Shown in pieces: positions 29,089 to 39,838 of a stretch of DNA of 64,000 bases (its first letter is position 1; every line of letters begins with the position of its first letter). The stretch comes from an uncultured Bacteroidales bacterium (lineage in GTDB: Bacteria; Bacteroidota; Bacteroidia; Bacteroidales; UBA932), in assembly GCA_947167015.1 (NCBI GenBank), contig CAMVGM010000002.1, positions 1 to 64,000 on the forward strand, in the 5' to 3' direction. The translations under genes were made by a program, and so were the position numbers. The notes beneath the pieces were generated by a model. That model was not told the origin of the DNA and did not search any database. It worked only from the letters and a program-made list of their open reading frames with translations.

Positions 29089-30132
29089 TTACTTGTTTTC
29101 GGGACGGAGTTCGCGGACGGCGGCGCCGGTGCGCCAGAGTTCGCTCTCGCGCAGCGCCTTCAGCTCCTTCTCCAGGCCTTCGCGGTAGTCCGGCTTGGAG
29201 TTGGCGTCGATGGAACGCTGGGCCTCGTTGCCGCAGGCCACCTCGTTGTAGAGCTTCTCGAACACGGGCTTGGTGGCGTCGTGGAAGGGACCCATCCAGT
29301 CGAGGGCGCCGCGCTGCGCCGTGGTGGAGCAGTTGGCGTACATCCAGTCCATGCCCTTCTCGGCGAAGAGCGGCATCAGGGACTGCGTCAGTTCCTCGAC
29401 CGTCTCGTTGAAAGCCTCCGACGGGCTGTGGCCGTGGGAACGGAGCACCTCGTACTGGGCCAGCAGGATGCCCTGGATGGCGCCCATCAGGGTACCGCGC
29501 TCACCGGTGAGGTCGGAATAGACCTCGCGCTTGAAATCGGTCTCGAAGAGGTAGCCCGAGCCGATGGCGATGCCGAGGGCCAGGGTACGATCGAGGGCGC
29601 GGCCGGTGGCGTCCTGGTACACGGCGAAGGAGGAGTTGATGCCGCGGCCCTGCAGGAAAAGCCGGCGCACGGAGGTGCCAGAGCCCTTCGGGGCCACCAT
29701 GATCACGTCCACGTCCTTCGGCGGGATGATGCCGGTGCGGTCGCTGAAGGTGATGCCGAAGCCGTGGGAGAAGTACAGGGCCTTGCCGGGGGTGAGATGC
29801 TTCTTCACCACGGGCCATTGCTCGATCTGCGCGGCGTCGGAGAGGAGGTATTCGATGACGGTCGCCCGCTCGCAGGCCTCTTCGATGCTGAAGAGGGTCT
29901 CACCCGGTACCCAGCCGTCGCCGATGGCCTTGTCGAAGGTCTTGCCGGCACGCTGGCCGACGATGACCTTGATGCCGTTATCCTTGAGGTTGAGGGCCTG
30001 TCCGGGGCCCTGGATGCCATAGCCGATAATGGCGACGACCTCGTCCTTGAGGACTTCGCGTGCTTTTTCAACGGTAAACTCATCGCGGGTGACGACGTTC
30101 TCGACCACTCCGCCGAAATTCATCTTTGCCAT
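29089..30132 (-). CDS. ilvC: Ketol-acid reductoisomerase
   Basis: The 347-aa protein opens [19 protein letters not shown], in the Bacteroidota style, with the NADPH-binding [17 protein letters not shown] near residue 38 and [10 protein letters not shown]. It isomerises and reduces acetolactate and acetohydroxybutyrate in the Val/Leu/Ile pathway. It lies 11 nt after ilvN and 1 nt before leuA. Confidence 0.96.
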   Translation of the reverse strand: MAKMNFGGVVENVVTRDEFTVEKAREVLKDEVVAIIGYGIQGPGQALNLKDNGIKVIVGQRAGKTFDKAIGDGWVPGETLFSIEEACERATVIEYLLSDAAQIEQWPVVKKHLTPGKALYFSHGFGITFSDRTGIIPPKDVDVIMVAPKGSGTSVRRLFLQGRGINSSFAVYQDATGRALDRTLALGIAIGSGYLFETDFKREVYSDLTGERGTLMGAIQGILLAQYEVLRSHGHSPSEAFNETVEELTQSLMPLFAEKGMDWMYANCSTTAQRGALDWMGPFHDATKPVFEKLYNEVACGNEAQRSIDANSKPDYREGLEKELKALRESELWRTGAAVRELRPENK

Positions 30133-30143
30133 ACTCTTGACTT

Positions 30144-30452
30144 TTATTGGTTTCTTGTTTTCAGATAATCTTCAAGGATCCCGTGCTCCGCGGCGCTGGT
30201 CGCATTGTCCGGGAAACAGAAAGCCCGCACCACCTCCACCTCCTTCTCGATGAAGCCGACCACCTGCTGCGCGGCGCGCTCGGTGGTGATGGCCCGGAAG
30301 GTAAAATGATGGATGCCCGGGAATTCGGACGGGAACACCGTCAGGCTCTCGATATTGATGCCGCGGCGGGTGAAGATGTTCGAGATCGAACTCAACAGAC
30401 CCACCTGGTTCTCGGAGTACACCGAGATGATATACATGCTGCTATTCTCCAT
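30144..30452 (-). CDS. ilvN: Acetolactate synthase small (regulatory) subunit, short form
   Basis: The 102-aa protein is one ACT domain (MYIISVYSENQVGLLSSISNIF, GINIESLTV), with no C-terminal second domain. Many Bacteroidota and other IlvH/IlvN proteins are about 160-190 aa; this one resembles the roughly 96-aa E. coli IlvN in length. It should bind valine and activate IlvB. The start overlaps the ilvB stop by 11 nt. Confidence 0.9.
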   Translation of the reverse strand: MENSSMYIISVYSENQVGLLSSISNIFTRRGINIESLTVFPSEFPGIHHFTFRAITTERAAQQVVGFIEKEVEVVRAFCFPDNATSAAEHGILEDYLKTRNQ

Positions 30453-32160
30453 CGCGGTACCATTCGTCTTTGTTCAACAGGATCTCGTCCAGCCGGCGTC
30501 CGCCGGGGACCATCGGATAGACCATCCCCATCTCGCAGACGTGCGCGTCGAGGATGTAGGCCTCGGGAGAATCCAGCATCTCCTTCACCGCCCCGTCCAG
30601 TTTCGCGCGGTCGTCCACCATCCGGTAACGGATGCCGTACGCCTGTGCGATCAGGGAATAGTCGGGGTTGAGCAGGCGCGTCTGCGAGTAGCGCTCGCCG
30701 TAGAAGAGTTCCTGCCACTGCCGGACGTTGCCCAGCCAGTTGTTGTTCAGCAGGACGATCTTGACCGCCGTGCGCTCCTGCATGATCGTGCCGAGTTCCT
30801 GGAGCGTCATCTGGATGCCGCCGTCGCCCACGAACAGGACGACCTGACGGTCCGGAACGCCCAACTTGGCGCCCATCGCGGCGGGCAGGCCGAAGCCCAT
30901 CGTACCCAGGCCGCCGGACGTGATGAAACTGCGCGTCCGTACGAAGCGGGAGTAGCGCGCGGCCATCAGCTGGTTCTGCCCCACGTCGGTGACGATGACG
31001 GCGTCGCGGCCGGAGAGTTCCGCCACCCGGGACACGACCTCGCCCATATTGAGCGGGCCCTCCCCGGGCTTGGTCTCGAGCGCGGCCACCTTCTCCTTTT
31101 CCACGCGGTCGTAGTGGCGCGCGGACGCGGCCCACTCGTCGTGGAAGGAAAAACGGATGCGTTCGGTCAGGCGCTCCAGCACTTCGGCGGCGTCGCCCAG
31201 GATCCCCACCTCGACCGGGATGATCTTGCCGATCTCGGTGCGGTCCACGTCGATGTGGATCACTTTCGCATTGGGGGCGTAACGGGAGGGATTGCCCGTC
31301 ACGCGGTCGCTGAAACGCATGCCGATGGCAATCAGCACGTCGCACTTCTGCGTCATCATGTTGGAAGCGACGTTGCCGTGCATCCCCGCCATGCCCACGT
31401 AATACGGGAAATCCGAAGGCAAGGCGCTCAGGCCCAGCATCGTGGACGCAGCCGGGATGCCGCCCTTCTTCAGGAAGGCTTTCAGCTGCTCCTCGGCGTG
31501 GGAGATGACCACGCCCTGTCCGAATACCACGAAGGGACGTTCCGCCTCGTCGATCAGCTGCGCCGCCGCCTCGATGGCCGCCTCGTCGGCGGGCGCCGGG
31601 AGGGCATAGCTGCGGATGTGCGTGCATTTCTCATATTCGAACCAGCTCACACCCACCTGCGCATCGCGCGTGAAATCGAGGACCACCGGGCCCGGACGGC
31701 CCGTGGAGGCGATGTGGAAGGCTTTCGCCACCGCCGGCGCCACGTCTTCGGGACGGCGGATCTGGAAGGTCCATTTGTCGATCGGGCCGGTCATGCCCAC
31801 CATGTCGGTCTCCTGGAAGGCGTCGGTGCCGAGCATCGCGTTGCTCACCTGACCCGCGATCACGATGACCGGGGTGGAGTCCACCATCGAGTCGGCCACG
31901 CCGGTGATGACGTTGGTCGCGCCGGGGCCGGAAGTGACGATCACGACGCCCGGGCGGCCCGTCGCGCGTGCGTAACCTTGCGCAGCGTGAATGGCGCCCT
32001 GCTCGTGCCGCACCAGGATGTGCTTCAGGCGGTCGGAATAGCCGTACATCTTGTCATATACGGTGATGATCTGTCCGCCCGGATAGCCGAAGATGGTATC
32101 CACCCCTTCGGCGATGAGCGATTCCAGCAATATTTCAGCTCCTGTAAGTCTCTGTCCCAT
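30442..32160 (-). CDS. ilvB: Acetolactate synthase large (catalytic) subunit
   Basis: The 572-aa ThDP enzyme has GYPGGQIITVYD, the catalytic glutamate region RHEQGAIHAAQGYARA, and the ThDP/Mg motif GDGGIQMTLQELGT...NNNWLG. It joins two pyruvates to acetolactate, or pyruvate with 2-oxobutyrate. It lies 6 nt after ilvD and overlaps ilvN. Confidence 0.96.
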   Translation of the reverse strand: MGQRLTGAEILLESLIAEGVDTIFGYPGGQIITVYDKMYGYSDRLKHILVRHEQGAIHAAQGYARATGRPGVVIVTSGPGATNVITGVADSMVDSTPVIVIAGQVSNAMLGTDAFQETDMVGMTGPIDKWTFQIRRPEDVAPAVAKAFHIASTGRPGPVVLDFTRDAQVGVSWFEYEKCTHIRSYALPAPADEAAIEAAAQLIDEAERPFVVFGQGVVISHAEEQLKAFLKKGGIPAASTMLGLSALPSDFPYYVGMAGMHGNVASNMMTQKCDVLIAIGMRFSDRVTGNPSRYAPNAKVIHIDVDRTEIGKIIPVEVGILGDAAEVLERLTERIRFSFHDEWAASARHYDRVEKEKVAALETKPGEGPLNMGEVVSRVAELSGRDAVIVTDVGQNQLMAARYSRFVRTRSFITSGGLGTMGFGLPAAMGAKLGVPDRQVVLFVGDGGIQMTLQELGTIMQERTAVKIVLLNNNWLGNVRQWQELFYGERYSQTRLLNPDYSLIAQAYGIRYRMVDDRAKLDGAVKEMLDSPEAYILDAHVCEMGMVYPMVPGGRRLDEILLNKDEWYRDGE

Positions 32161-32166
32161 AGGCGT

Positions 32167-33996
32167 CTAGTCTTCGATGATACGGGTAGCGCCCTTGTCC
32201 GCGCTGCTGACCATGGCCGCGTAGGCCTTCAGGCTCTTGGAGACCTCGCGCTGCCGCAGCGGCGGCGTGAAGGCCTTGCGGCCCCGGGCTTCCTCCTCGC
32301 GGCGGCGCGCCGAGAGTTCCTCCTCGGAAAGGCGCACGTCGATGCGGCGGGAAGGGATGTCTATGGTGATGATATCCCCGTCGCGGACCAGGGCGATCTC
32401 GCCGCCGGAAGCCGCTTCGGGCGAAATGTGGCCGATGCTCAGGCCGGAGGTGCCCCCGCTGAAACGGCCGTCCGTCAGCAGCGCGCACTCCTTGCCGAGG
32501 TGCATCGACTTGATGTACGAAGTAGGATACAGCATCTCCTGCATGCCGGGGCCGCCCTTGGGGCCCTCATAGGTGATGACGACCACGTCGCCGCTGCCGA
32601 CCTTGCCCCCGAGGATACCTTCGCAGGCCGCCTCCTGGGAGTCGAACACGCGGGCCGGGCCCTCGAAGTGGAAGATGCTCTCGTCCACGCCGGCGGTCTT
32701 GACGATGCAGCCGTCGCGGGCGATGTTGCCGAAGAGCACGGCCAGTCCCCCGTCGCGGGAATAGGCGTGCGCGATGTCGCGGATGCAGCCTTCCGAGCGG
32801 TCGGTGTCGAAACTGTCGTACCAGGTCTCCTGCGAGGCCAGGACATTGTTGAAACGGCCGCAGGGGGCCACCCGGAAGGTCCGGCGGGCCTCCTCGCAGC
32901 AGTTCGGGGAGAGGATGCACCAGCGGTCGATCTCCTCGGCGAGGGTCATGCCGTCCACGCGCCGCAGCGACGTGTCCACAAGACCCGCGGCGGCGAGTTC
33001 CGCCATGATGGCGACGATGCCGCCCGCCCGGCCCACGTCCTGGACGTGATACCTGGCCGTATTCGGGGCCACCTTGCAGATGCAGGGCACCTTGCGGGAG
33101 AGCTGGTCGATGTCGGCCATCTTGAAGTCGGTGCCGGCTTCGGCGGCGACGGCCAGCAGGTGGAGGACCGTGTTGGTCGAGCCGCCCATCGCGATGTCGA
33201 GCGACATCGCGTTCAGGAACGCCTCCCGGGATGCGATGCTGCGCGGCAGCACGGACTCGTCGCCGTCGCGATAGTACTTGTAGGTATTCTCCACGATCTG
33301 GCGCGCGGCTTTGCGGAAGAGCGAGGCGCGCATCGCGTGCGTGGCGAGGATGGTGCCGTTGCCGGGCAGCGCGAGGCCGATCGCCTCGGCGAGGCAGTTC
33401 ATCGAATTGGCGGTAAACATCCCCGAGCAGCTGCCGCAGCCCGGACAGGCGTGCGCCTCGATCCGTTCCACGTCGGCGTCGCTCACCGAAGGGTCGGCGG
33501 ACTTCACCATCGCGTCGATCAGGTCCAGGCCGCTCCCGTCCAGGGAACCGGCCTCCATCGGACCGCCGGAGACGAAGATGGTGGGGATGTTGAGCCGCAT
33601 CGCGGCCAGCATCATGCCCGGCGTGATCTTGTCACAGTTGCTGATGCACACCAGGGCGTCCGCCTTGTGCGCGTTGACCATATATTCTACGCTGTCGGCG
33701 ATGATGTCGCGGGACGGGAGGGAATAAAGCATCCCGTCGTGGCCCATCGCGATGCCGTCATCCACGGCGATCGTATTGAATTCGGCCGCGAAACAGCCCA
33801 GTTTTTCGATTTCGGCCTTGACGATCTGGCCCGCCTCGTGGAGGTGGGTGTGACCGGGTACGAACTGGGTGAAGGAATTGGCGATGGCGATGACGGGTTT
33901 GCCGAACTGCTCGCGCTTCATCCCGTTCGCCATCCATAGCGCACGGGCCCCGGCCATCCTGCGGCCTTCAAAGGTAACACTACTACGATAATCCAT
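32167..33996 (-). CDS. ilvD: Dihydroxy-acid dehydratase
   Basis: The 609-aa protein has [23 protein letters not shown] and [19 protein letters not shown], with the iron-sulfur cysteines of IlvD. It dehydrates dihydroxy-isovalerate and its isoleucine analogue. It is the first gene of the fourteen-gene minus-strand run. The 138-nt spacer to divergent thrA must hold its promoter; a possible TAAATTTC box lies at 34071-34078, but it is weak. Confidence 0.96.
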   Translation of the reverse strand: MDYRSSVTFEGRRMAGARALWMANGMKREQFGKPVIAIANSFTQFVPGHTHLHEAGQIVKAEIEKLGCFAAEFNTIAVDDGIAMGHDGMLYSLPSRDIIADSVEYMVNAHKADALVCISNCDKITPGMMLAAMRLNIPTIFVSGGPMEAGSLDGSGLDLIDAMVKSADPSVSDADVERIEAHACPGCGSCSGMFTANSMNCLAEAIGLALPGNGTILATHAMRASLFRKAARQIVENTYKYYRDGDESVLPRSIASREAFLNAMSLDIAMGGSTNTVLHLLAVAAEAGTDFKMADIDQLSRKVPCICKVAPNTARYHVQDVGRAGGIVAIMAELAAAGLVDTSLRRVDGMTLAEEIDRWCILSPNCCEEARRTFRVAPCGRFNNVLASQETWYDSFDTDRSEGCIRDIAHAYSRDGGLAVLFGNIARDGCIVKTAGVDESIFHFEGPARVFDSQEAACEGILGGKVGSGDVVVITYEGPKGGPGMQEMLYPTSYIKSMHLGKECALLTDGRFSGGTSGLSIGHISPEAASGGEIALVRDGDIITIDIPSRRIDVRLSEEELSARRREEEARGRKAFTPPLRQREVSKSLKAYAAMVSSADKGATRIIED

Positions 33997-34079
33997 AACC
34001 TAACAGGGGCTTCAAGCCCGCTTAACGGTCACGAATTTCGCGTTATTTTGTGGAAAAAGCAAGGAATACTGAAATTTAT

Positions 34080-34110
34080 TTTGAAAAAAACTTAAAAATG
34101 CTTTACTTTG
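34080..34110 (+). promoter_or_regulatory. thrA promoter
   Basis: TTTG (34080-34083), a 20-nt spacer and TACTTTG (34104-34110) resemble the Bacteroidota promoter, one base short in the -7 element, 24 nt upstream of the thrA ATG. No leader peptide rich in Thr or Ile codons was seen. Confidence 0.5.
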
Positions 34111-34134
34111 GGTGGAAAACGTGTTAGTTAGTTT

Positions 34135-36576
34135 ATGAAAATCCTCAAATTCGGCGGTTCTTCGGTCGCTACACCGGAGAGCATACTCAGAGTTAAAGAT
34201 ATCGTCAGTTCCCGCAGCGAACACCCGATCGTCGTGGTGTCCGCCCTGGGCGGCGTTACGGACCAGCTGATCCGCGCCTCCAAACTGGCGGAAGCGGGTG
34301 AAGACGGCTTCCGCGCGGAACTCGCCGCCCTGCGCGAGCGGCATCACGCGGTCTGCCGCGCCGTCGTCGGAGACGTCCCCCGGCAGAACGCCCTCCTGGG
34401 AGAACTGGATGCGCTGATCGACCAGTTGTACCGCATCTGCGAAGGGATTTCCCTGCTGCAGGTCCTTCCCCGGAAGACGGCCAACGAACTGATGAGCTTC
34501 GGCGAGCGCCTCTCCTCCCGCATCGTCGCGGCCGCCCTGCCCGGCGCCGCCCTGTACGACGCCGTCTCCTTCATCAAGACGCGCCGCCACGGGAGCCTGG
34601 ACACGGTGGACCAGAACCTGACTTACAATTTGATACAGGATGCCTTCCGCGACTGGGCGGACAAGGGCTGCACGGCCGTCGTCCCGGGCTTCGTGGCTTC
34701 CGATACCGACACCGGCGAGATCACCACGCTGGGCCGCGGCGGTTCCGACTACACCGCCAGCCTGCTCGCGGCGGCGCTCGATGCCGAACTGCTCGAGATC
34801 TGGACCGACGTGGACGGCTTCATGACGGCCGACCCGCGCATCATCAAGACATCTTACGTCATTGATGAGATGACCTACGAAGAAGCCATGGAACTCTGCA
34901 ACTTCGGTGCGAAGGTCATCTATCCCCCTACCCTGTATCCGGTGTGCGCGAAAGCCATTCCCATCCAGATCAAGAACACTTTCAATCCGGACGCCCCGGG
35001 TACCGTGGTCAAGAAGACCTGCCGGCCGGGCAACACCACCATCAAGGGTATCTCTTCGATCGATGACATTTCCCTGATCACCCTGTCCGGCACGTCGATG
35101 GTCGGCGTGGTGGGCGTGGACAGCCGCATCTTCGCCGCCCTGGCGCGCGAGCAAATCAGCGCCTTCCTCGTCAGCCAGTCCGCCTCCGAAACGGGCATCT
35201 CCATCGGCGTGAGCCGCTCTGACGCCACCATTGCCCGGAAAGTGCTCACCGAGGCCTTCGAGCGCGAGATCGCCAGCGGCGCCATCAACCCGGTCGAAGT
35301 CCGCTCCGAGCTGGCCGCCGTGGCCGTGATCGGCGAGAACATGAAGCAGCACGCCGGTCTCGCCGGCAAGCTTTTCTCCACGCTGGGACGCAACGGCATC
35401 AGCGTGATCGCCCTGGCCCAGGGAGCCGCGGAATCGAACATCTCCTTCATCGTGGAGCGCCGCCAGCTGCGCAAGTCGCTGAACGTCATCCACGACAACT
35501 TCTTCCTGTCGGAATACCAGGAACTCAACCTTTTCCTCTGCGGCACCGGCACCGTGGGCGGCCGCCTGCTCGCCCAGATCGCGCACCAGCGCGAGAAACT
35601 GATGCGTACGCGCGGCCTCAAGATCAACATCGTGGGCATCTCCCGCAGCACCAAGGCCGTGTTCGACCGCGGCGGGATCGACCCCGAGCACTGGCAGGAG
35701 CGCCTGCAGCAGGACGGCATCCCCGTCAACCCGCAGCGCCTCAAGGAAGAGGTCCTCGGGATGAACATCTTCAATTCCGTGTTCGTGGACTGCACCGCCA
35801 GCGCGGAGATCGCCGCCCTATACGGTGATTTCTTCGAGCACGGCATCTCCGTCGTGGCCGCCAACAAGATCGCGGCCTCGTCGGACTATGCGGAATACCG
35901 CCGCCTCAAGGACCTTGCCCGCAAGCGGGGCGTCAAGTGGCTCTTCGAGACCAACGTGGGCGCCGGTCTGCCCATCATCGGCACGATCAACGACCTGTGC
36001 AACTCCGGCGACCGCATCATCCGGATGGAGGCCGTGCTGAGCGGCACCCTCAACTTCATCTTCAATACGATTTCCGCCGACATCCCCTTCAGCGAGACCG
36101 TGCGGATGGCCAAGGAACAGGGCTTCTCCGAGCCCGACCCGCGCATCGACCTGTCCGGTAAGGACGTGATCCGCAAGCTGGTCATCCTGTCCCGCGAGGC
36201 GGGTTACGAGGTCAACCAGGAAGACGTCGAGAAGCAGCTCTTCATCCCGCAGGAGTTCTTCAACTGCAGCGAGGAGGAATTCTGGGCCAAGCTCCCTACC
36301 CTCGACGCCGGCTTCGAGGAGCGCCGCCGTGCGCTGGAGGCCGAGGGCAAGCGCTGGAGGTTCGTGGCCAAGATGGAGGAAGGCAAGCTGGAAGTGGCGC
36401 TGCGCGCCGTGGAGAACATGCATTCCTTCTACGTCCTGGACGGTTCCAACAACATCATCCTGCTCACGACGGAACGCTACAACCGCCATCCGATGCTCAT
36501 CCAGGGCTACGGAGCGGGCGCGGACGTGACGGCCGCGGGCGTCTTCGCGGACATCATGAGCATCGCCAACATCTGA
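34135..36576 (+). CDS. thrA: Bifunctional aspartate kinase/homoserine dehydrogenase
   Basis: The 813-aa protein has an aspartokinase domain at the N-terminus (MKILKFGGSSVATPES, RGGSDYTASL), central ACT domains (about 310-450), and a homoserine dehydrogenase domain with the NAD(P) motif GTGTVGGRLL near residue 470 and GLPIIGTINDL. It catalyses the first and third steps of the aspartate family and feeds threonine and methionine synthesis. It heads thrA-thrB-thrC-asd-purU; thrB follows after 6 nt. Confidence 0.97.
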   Translation: MKILKFGGSSVATPESILRVKDIVSSRSEHPIVVVSALGGVTDQLIRASKLAEAGEDGFRAELAALRERHHAVCRAVVGDVPRQNALLGELDALIDQLYRICEGISLLQVLPRKTANELMSFGERLSSRIVAAALPGAALYDAVSFIKTRRHGSLDTVDQNLTYNLIQDAFRDWADKGCTAVVPGFVASDTDTGEITTLGRGGSDYTASLLAAALDAELLEIWTDVDGFMTADPRIIKTSYVIDEMTYEEAMELCNFGAKVIYPPTLYPVCAKAIPIQIKNTFNPDAPGTVVKKTCRPGNTTIKGISSIDDISLITLSGTSMVGVVGVDSRIFAALAREQISAFLVSQSASETGISIGVSRSDATIARKVLTEAFEREIASGAINPVEVRSELAAVAVIGENMKQHAGLAGKLFSTLGRNGISVIALAQGAAESNISFIVERRQLRKSLNVIHDNFFLSEYQELNLFLCGTGTVGGRLLAQIAHQREKLMRTRGLKINIVGISRSTKAVFDRGGIDPEHWQERLQQDGIPVNPQRLKEEVLGMNIFNSVFVDCTASAEIAALYGDFFEHGISVVAANKIAASSDYAEYRRLKDLARKRGVKWLFETNVGAGLPIIGTINDLCNSGDRIIRMEAVLSGTLNFIFNTISADIPFSETVRMAKEQGFSEPDPRIDLSGKDVIRKLVILSREAGYEVNQEDVEKQLFIPQEFFNCSEEEFWAKLPTLDAGFEERRRALEAEGKRWRFVAKMEEGKLEVALRAVENMHSFYVLDGSNNIILLTTERYNRHPMLIQGYGAGADVTAAGVFADIMSIANI

Positions 36577-36582
36577 TAGCCT

Positions 36583-37509
36583 ATGAAACGGATCAAGGTT
36601 TTCGCACCTGCTTCCATCGCCAACCTCGGCTGTGGGTTCGACATCATGGGGATGGCCCTCGACGAGGTCGGGGACGTCCTGGAAATGACCCTGGATGAAG
36701 ACGGGGATGGCATCTCCATCGACAACGAGACCGACGTCCCCCTGCCCTCGGACATCGAGGAGAACGTCATCACCCCGGTGCTGCGCAAGTTCTTCGCCCT
36801 GACCAGCAAGTCCGGGCGGGTGGAGGTGCGCGTCCTGAAGAAGATCTTCCCCGGTTCGGGCATCGGTTCCAGCGCCGCCTCCAGCGCCGCGGCCGCCTTC
36901 GGCATCAACGAACTGTTCGGCGCGCCGCTGGGCGAAGAGGACGTGGTGGTCTGCGCGATGGAGGGCGAGAACCTCGCCAGCGGCGGCTATCACGCCGACA
37001 ACGCAGCCCCCGCCGTGATGGGCGGCATCACGCTCATCCGCGGCTACGACCCGCTGGACGTCATCAAGCTGCCCGTCCCGGGCAACCTCTACTGCCCCGT
37101 CATCCACCCCCACCTGACCGTCTCCACCAAGCAGGCGCGCAGCATCCTCCCCAAGGAGATCCCGATGCACACCGCCGTGACCCAGTGGGGCAACGTGGGC
37201 GGCCTGGTGGCCGGCCTGTGCACCGGCAACATCGAGTTGGTGGGCCGTTCGATGCGCGACGCCGTGGCGGAGCCCTTCCGCAAGCAGTTCATCCCGGGCT
37301 TTGACGAACTCCGCGCGAAACTGCTCGGCGCCGGCGCCCTCGCGATGAACATCAGCGGTTCCGGCCCGTCCGTGTTCGCCCTGGCCGGCCGCGGCGACAT
37401 CGCCCAGCGCGTGGGGGCCATCATGGAGCGGCACTTCGCCCAGCAGGGCATCCTCTCCGAAACTTACGTCGTAAAAGTGTCCAACAAAGGCGCACGCCTG
37501 ATCGCATAA
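36583..37509 (+). CDS. thrB: Homoserine kinase
   Basis: The 308-aa GHMP kinase has APASIANLGCGFD, the glycine/serine-rich ATP loop PGSGIGSSAASSAAAAFG, and NISGSGPSVFAL. It makes O-phosphohomoserine for ThrC. It lies between thrA and thrC with 5-6 nt gaps. Confidence 0.96.
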   Translation: MKRIKVFAPASIANLGCGFDIMGMALDEVGDVLEMTLDEDGDGISIDNETDVPLPSDIEENVITPVLRKFFALTSKSGRVEVRVLKKIFPGSGIGSSAASSAAAAFGINELFGAPLGEEDVVVCAMEGENLASGGYHADNAAPAVMGGITLIRGYDPLDVIKLPVPGNLYCPVIHPHLTVSTKQARSILPKEIPMHTAVTQWGNVGGLVAGLCTGNIELVGRSMRDAVAEPFRKQFIPGFDELRAKLLGAGALAMNISGSGPSVFALAGRGDIAQRVGAIMERHFAQQGILSETYVVKVSNKGARLIA

Positions 37510-37514
37510 CGCTT

Positions 37515-38822
37515 ATGAAGTACTACAGCACTAACGGGAAAGCCCCCCTCGCCGACCTGGAGAAGGCCGTGGTCCGCGGACTCGCCGAGGACCGCGGGCT
37601 CTATATGCCGGAGCGCATCCCCGTGCTCCCCGCCGACTTTTTCGCCCACATCCAGACCCTCACCTTCCAGGAGATCGCCTGCACCGTGGCCGACGCCTTC
37701 TTCGGGGAAGACGTCCCGGAGAAAGAACTGCACCGCATCGTGGAGGAGACCCTCTCCTTCGACTGCCCCGTGGTGCCCGTCACGCGCAGCATCGGCGCGC
37801 TGGAACTGTTCCACGGCCCCACCCTCGCCTTCAAGGACGTCGGCGCGCGTTTCATGGCACGCCTGCTGGGCTATTTCACCCGCTCCTCCCGCGACACCCG
37901 GACCATCCACGTGCTCGTGGCCACCTCCGGCGATACGGGCAGCGCCGTCGCGAACGGCTTCCTGGGCGTGGAAGGCGTGCAGGTGCACGTCCTCTATCCC
38001 AAGGGGAAAGTCAGCCCCATCCAGGAGGCACAGTTCACCACCCTCGGGCAGAACATCACCGCCCTGGAGGTGGACGGCTGCTTCGACGACTGCCAGGCCC
38101 TCGTCAAGAGCGCCTTCATGGACACGGAACTGACGGAGCGCCTGCGCCTGACTTCCGCCAACAGCATCAACGTCGCGCGGCTGCTTCCGCAGAGTTTCTA
38201 CTACTTCCACGGATTCGCGCAGATGAAGCGGCTCGGGCTCGCCCGGCAGCTGGTCGTATGCGTGCCCAGCGGCAATTTCGGCAACCTCTGCGCCGCGCTG
38301 ATCGCCAAGAAGATGGGCCTGCCGGTCAAGCGTTTCGTGGCCGCGAACAACGCCAACGACGTGTTCTTCCAATACCTGCAGACGGGCTCCTACGCCCCGC
38401 GTCCCAGCATCCCGACCCTCGCCAACGCGATGGACGTGGGCGACCCGAGCAACGCCGCCCGCATCTTCGACCTCTACGGGGGCGACTGGGAATCCCTGAC
38501 CGCCGACATCTCCGGCGCCACGGTCAGCGACCCGGAAATCCTGGAGACGATCCGGGACTGCCGCCGCCGTTACGGCTACCTGCTGGATCCGCACGGCGCC
38601 TGCGGCTTCAATGCCGTCTATCACAATCTCGCCCCGGGCGAGTCGGTGCTGCTGTGCGAAACCGCCCACCCCGCCAAGTTCAAGGAGACCGTGGAAGACG
38701 CCTCCGGCGAACGCGTGGAGCTTCCCGAGCGGCTGGCCGCCTTCCTGCGCGGGCAGAAGCAGAGCGTACCGATGGGCAAGGATTACGCCGGATTCAAGAC
38801 ATATCTCTCCAAACTGAAATAA
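37515..38822 (+). CDS. thrC: Threonine synthase
   Basis: The 435-aa PLP enzyme starts [11 protein letters not shown], has the PLP lysine in [14 protein letters not shown] and the phosphate-binding loop in CVPSGNFGN. It converts O-phosphohomoserine to threonine. A 14-nt gap leads to asd. Confidence 0.96.
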   Translation: MKYYSTNGKAPLADLEKAVVRGLAEDRGLYMPERIPVLPADFFAHIQTLTFQEIACTVADAFFGEDVPEKELHRIVEETLSFDCPVVPVTRSIGALELFHGPTLAFKDVGARFMARLLGYFTRSSRDTRTIHVLVATSGDTGSAVANGFLGVEGVQVHVLYPKGKVSPIQEAQFTTLGQNITALEVDGCFDDCQALVKSAFMDTELTERLRLTSANSINVARLLPQSFYYFHGFAQMKRLGLARQLVVCVPSGNFGNLCAALIAKKMGLPVKRFVAANNANDVFFQYLQTGSYAPRPSIPTLANAMDVGDPSNAARIFDLYGGDWESLTADISGATVSDPEILETIRDCRRRYGYLLDPHGACGFNAVYHNLAPGESVLLCETAHPAKFKETVEDASGERVELPERLAAFLRGQKQSVPMGKDYAGFKTYLSKLK

Positions 38823-38836
38823 CAAATCCAACGAAT

Positions 38837-39838
38837 ATGAAAGTAGCGATCGTAGGTGCAAGCGGAGCCGTGGGACAGGAGTTCCTGCGGGTCCTCGACG
38901 AAAGGAATTTCCCCATTGACGAACTGGTGCTTTTCGGCTCTCCCCGGAGCGCAGGCAGCAAATATACCTTCCGCGGGAAGGAGTACGAAGTGAAACTGCT
39001 CCAGCATAACGACGATTTCAAGGGCGTGGACTACGCCTTCGTATCGGCCGGAGCCGGCGCTTCCAAGGAATTCGCGGAGACGATCACGAAATACGGCGCC
39101 GTGATGATCGACAACTCCAGCGCCTTCCGCATGGATCCGGACGTGCCCCTCGTGGTGCCCGAATGCAACGCTGCGGACGCCCTGGTGCGCCCGCGCGGCA
39201 TCATCGCCAACCCGAACTGCACCACCATCATGATGGTCGTAGTGCTGAAGCCCATCGAGGCCCTCTCGCACATCATCCGCATCCACGTGGCGAGCTATCA
39301 GTCCGCCTCCGGCGCGGGCGCGCAGGCGATGGCCGAACTGCAGCAGCAGTACCAGGAACTGGTGGAAGGCAAGCCCGTAACGGTCAAGAAGTTCGCCTAC
39401 CAGCTCGCTTACAACGTCATCCCGCAGGTGGACGTCTTCACCGACAACGGCTACACCAAGGAGGAGATGAAGATGTTCAACGAGACCCGCAAGATCCTCC
39501 ACTCCGACGTGAAGTGCAGTGCGATGTGCGTGCGCATCTCCTCGTTGCGCTCCCACTCCGAGGCCGTGTGGATCGAGACCGAAAAGCCCCTCTCCGTAGA
39601 GCAGGTACAGGCTGCCCTCGCCGCTGCCCCGGGCGTGACCCTGCAGGACGACCCTGCCACGCAGACCTACCCGATGCCGTTGTTCACCGGCGGCAAGGAT
39701 GACGTCTATGTGGGCCGCGTCCGCAAGGACCTCGCGAACGAGAACGGCATCACCCTCTGGCTCTCCAGCGACCAGATCCGCAAGGGAGCCGCGTTGAATG
39801 CAGTCCAGATCGCGGAATACCTGATCTCCCAGAAATGA
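38837..39838 (+). CDS. asd: Aspartate-semialdehyde dehydrogenase
   Basis: The 333-aa protein has the NADP loop [15 protein letters not shown], the active-site cysteine in NPNCTTIMM and the [13 protein letters not shown] segment. It makes aspartate semialdehyde, the branch point for Lys and for homoserine. The start is ATG 38837; a longer in-frame reading runs back through thrC. It overlaps purU by 4 nt (ATGA). Confidence 0.96.
   Translation: MKVAIVGASGAVGQEFLRVLDERNFPIDELVLFGSPRSAGSKYTFRGKEYEVKLLQHNDDFKGVDYAFVSAGAGASKEFAETITKYGAVMIDNSSAFRMDPDVPLVVPECNAADALVRPRGIIANPNCTTIMMVVVLKPIEALSHIIRIHVASYQSASGAGAQAMAELQQQYQELVEGKPVTVKKFAYQLAYNVIPQVDVFTDNGYTKEEMKMFNETRKILHSDVKCSAMCVRISSLRSHSEAVWIETEKPLSVEQVQAALAAAPGVTLQDDPATQTYPMPLFTGGKDDVYVGRVRKDLANENGITLWLSSDQIRKGAALNAVQIAEYLISQK

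Noticed and set aside
30313-33939. 1,208-aa plus-strand reading opposite ilvN, ilvB and ilvD
   Set aside because: It is the antisense shadow of conserved genes; long length here reflects GC bias, not selection.
34007-34019. Small hairpin GGGCTTCAAGCCC upstream of ilvD
   Set aside because: The 5-bp stem with a 3-nt loop has no T-tract and no partner leader peptide; an attenuator claim would be unsupported.
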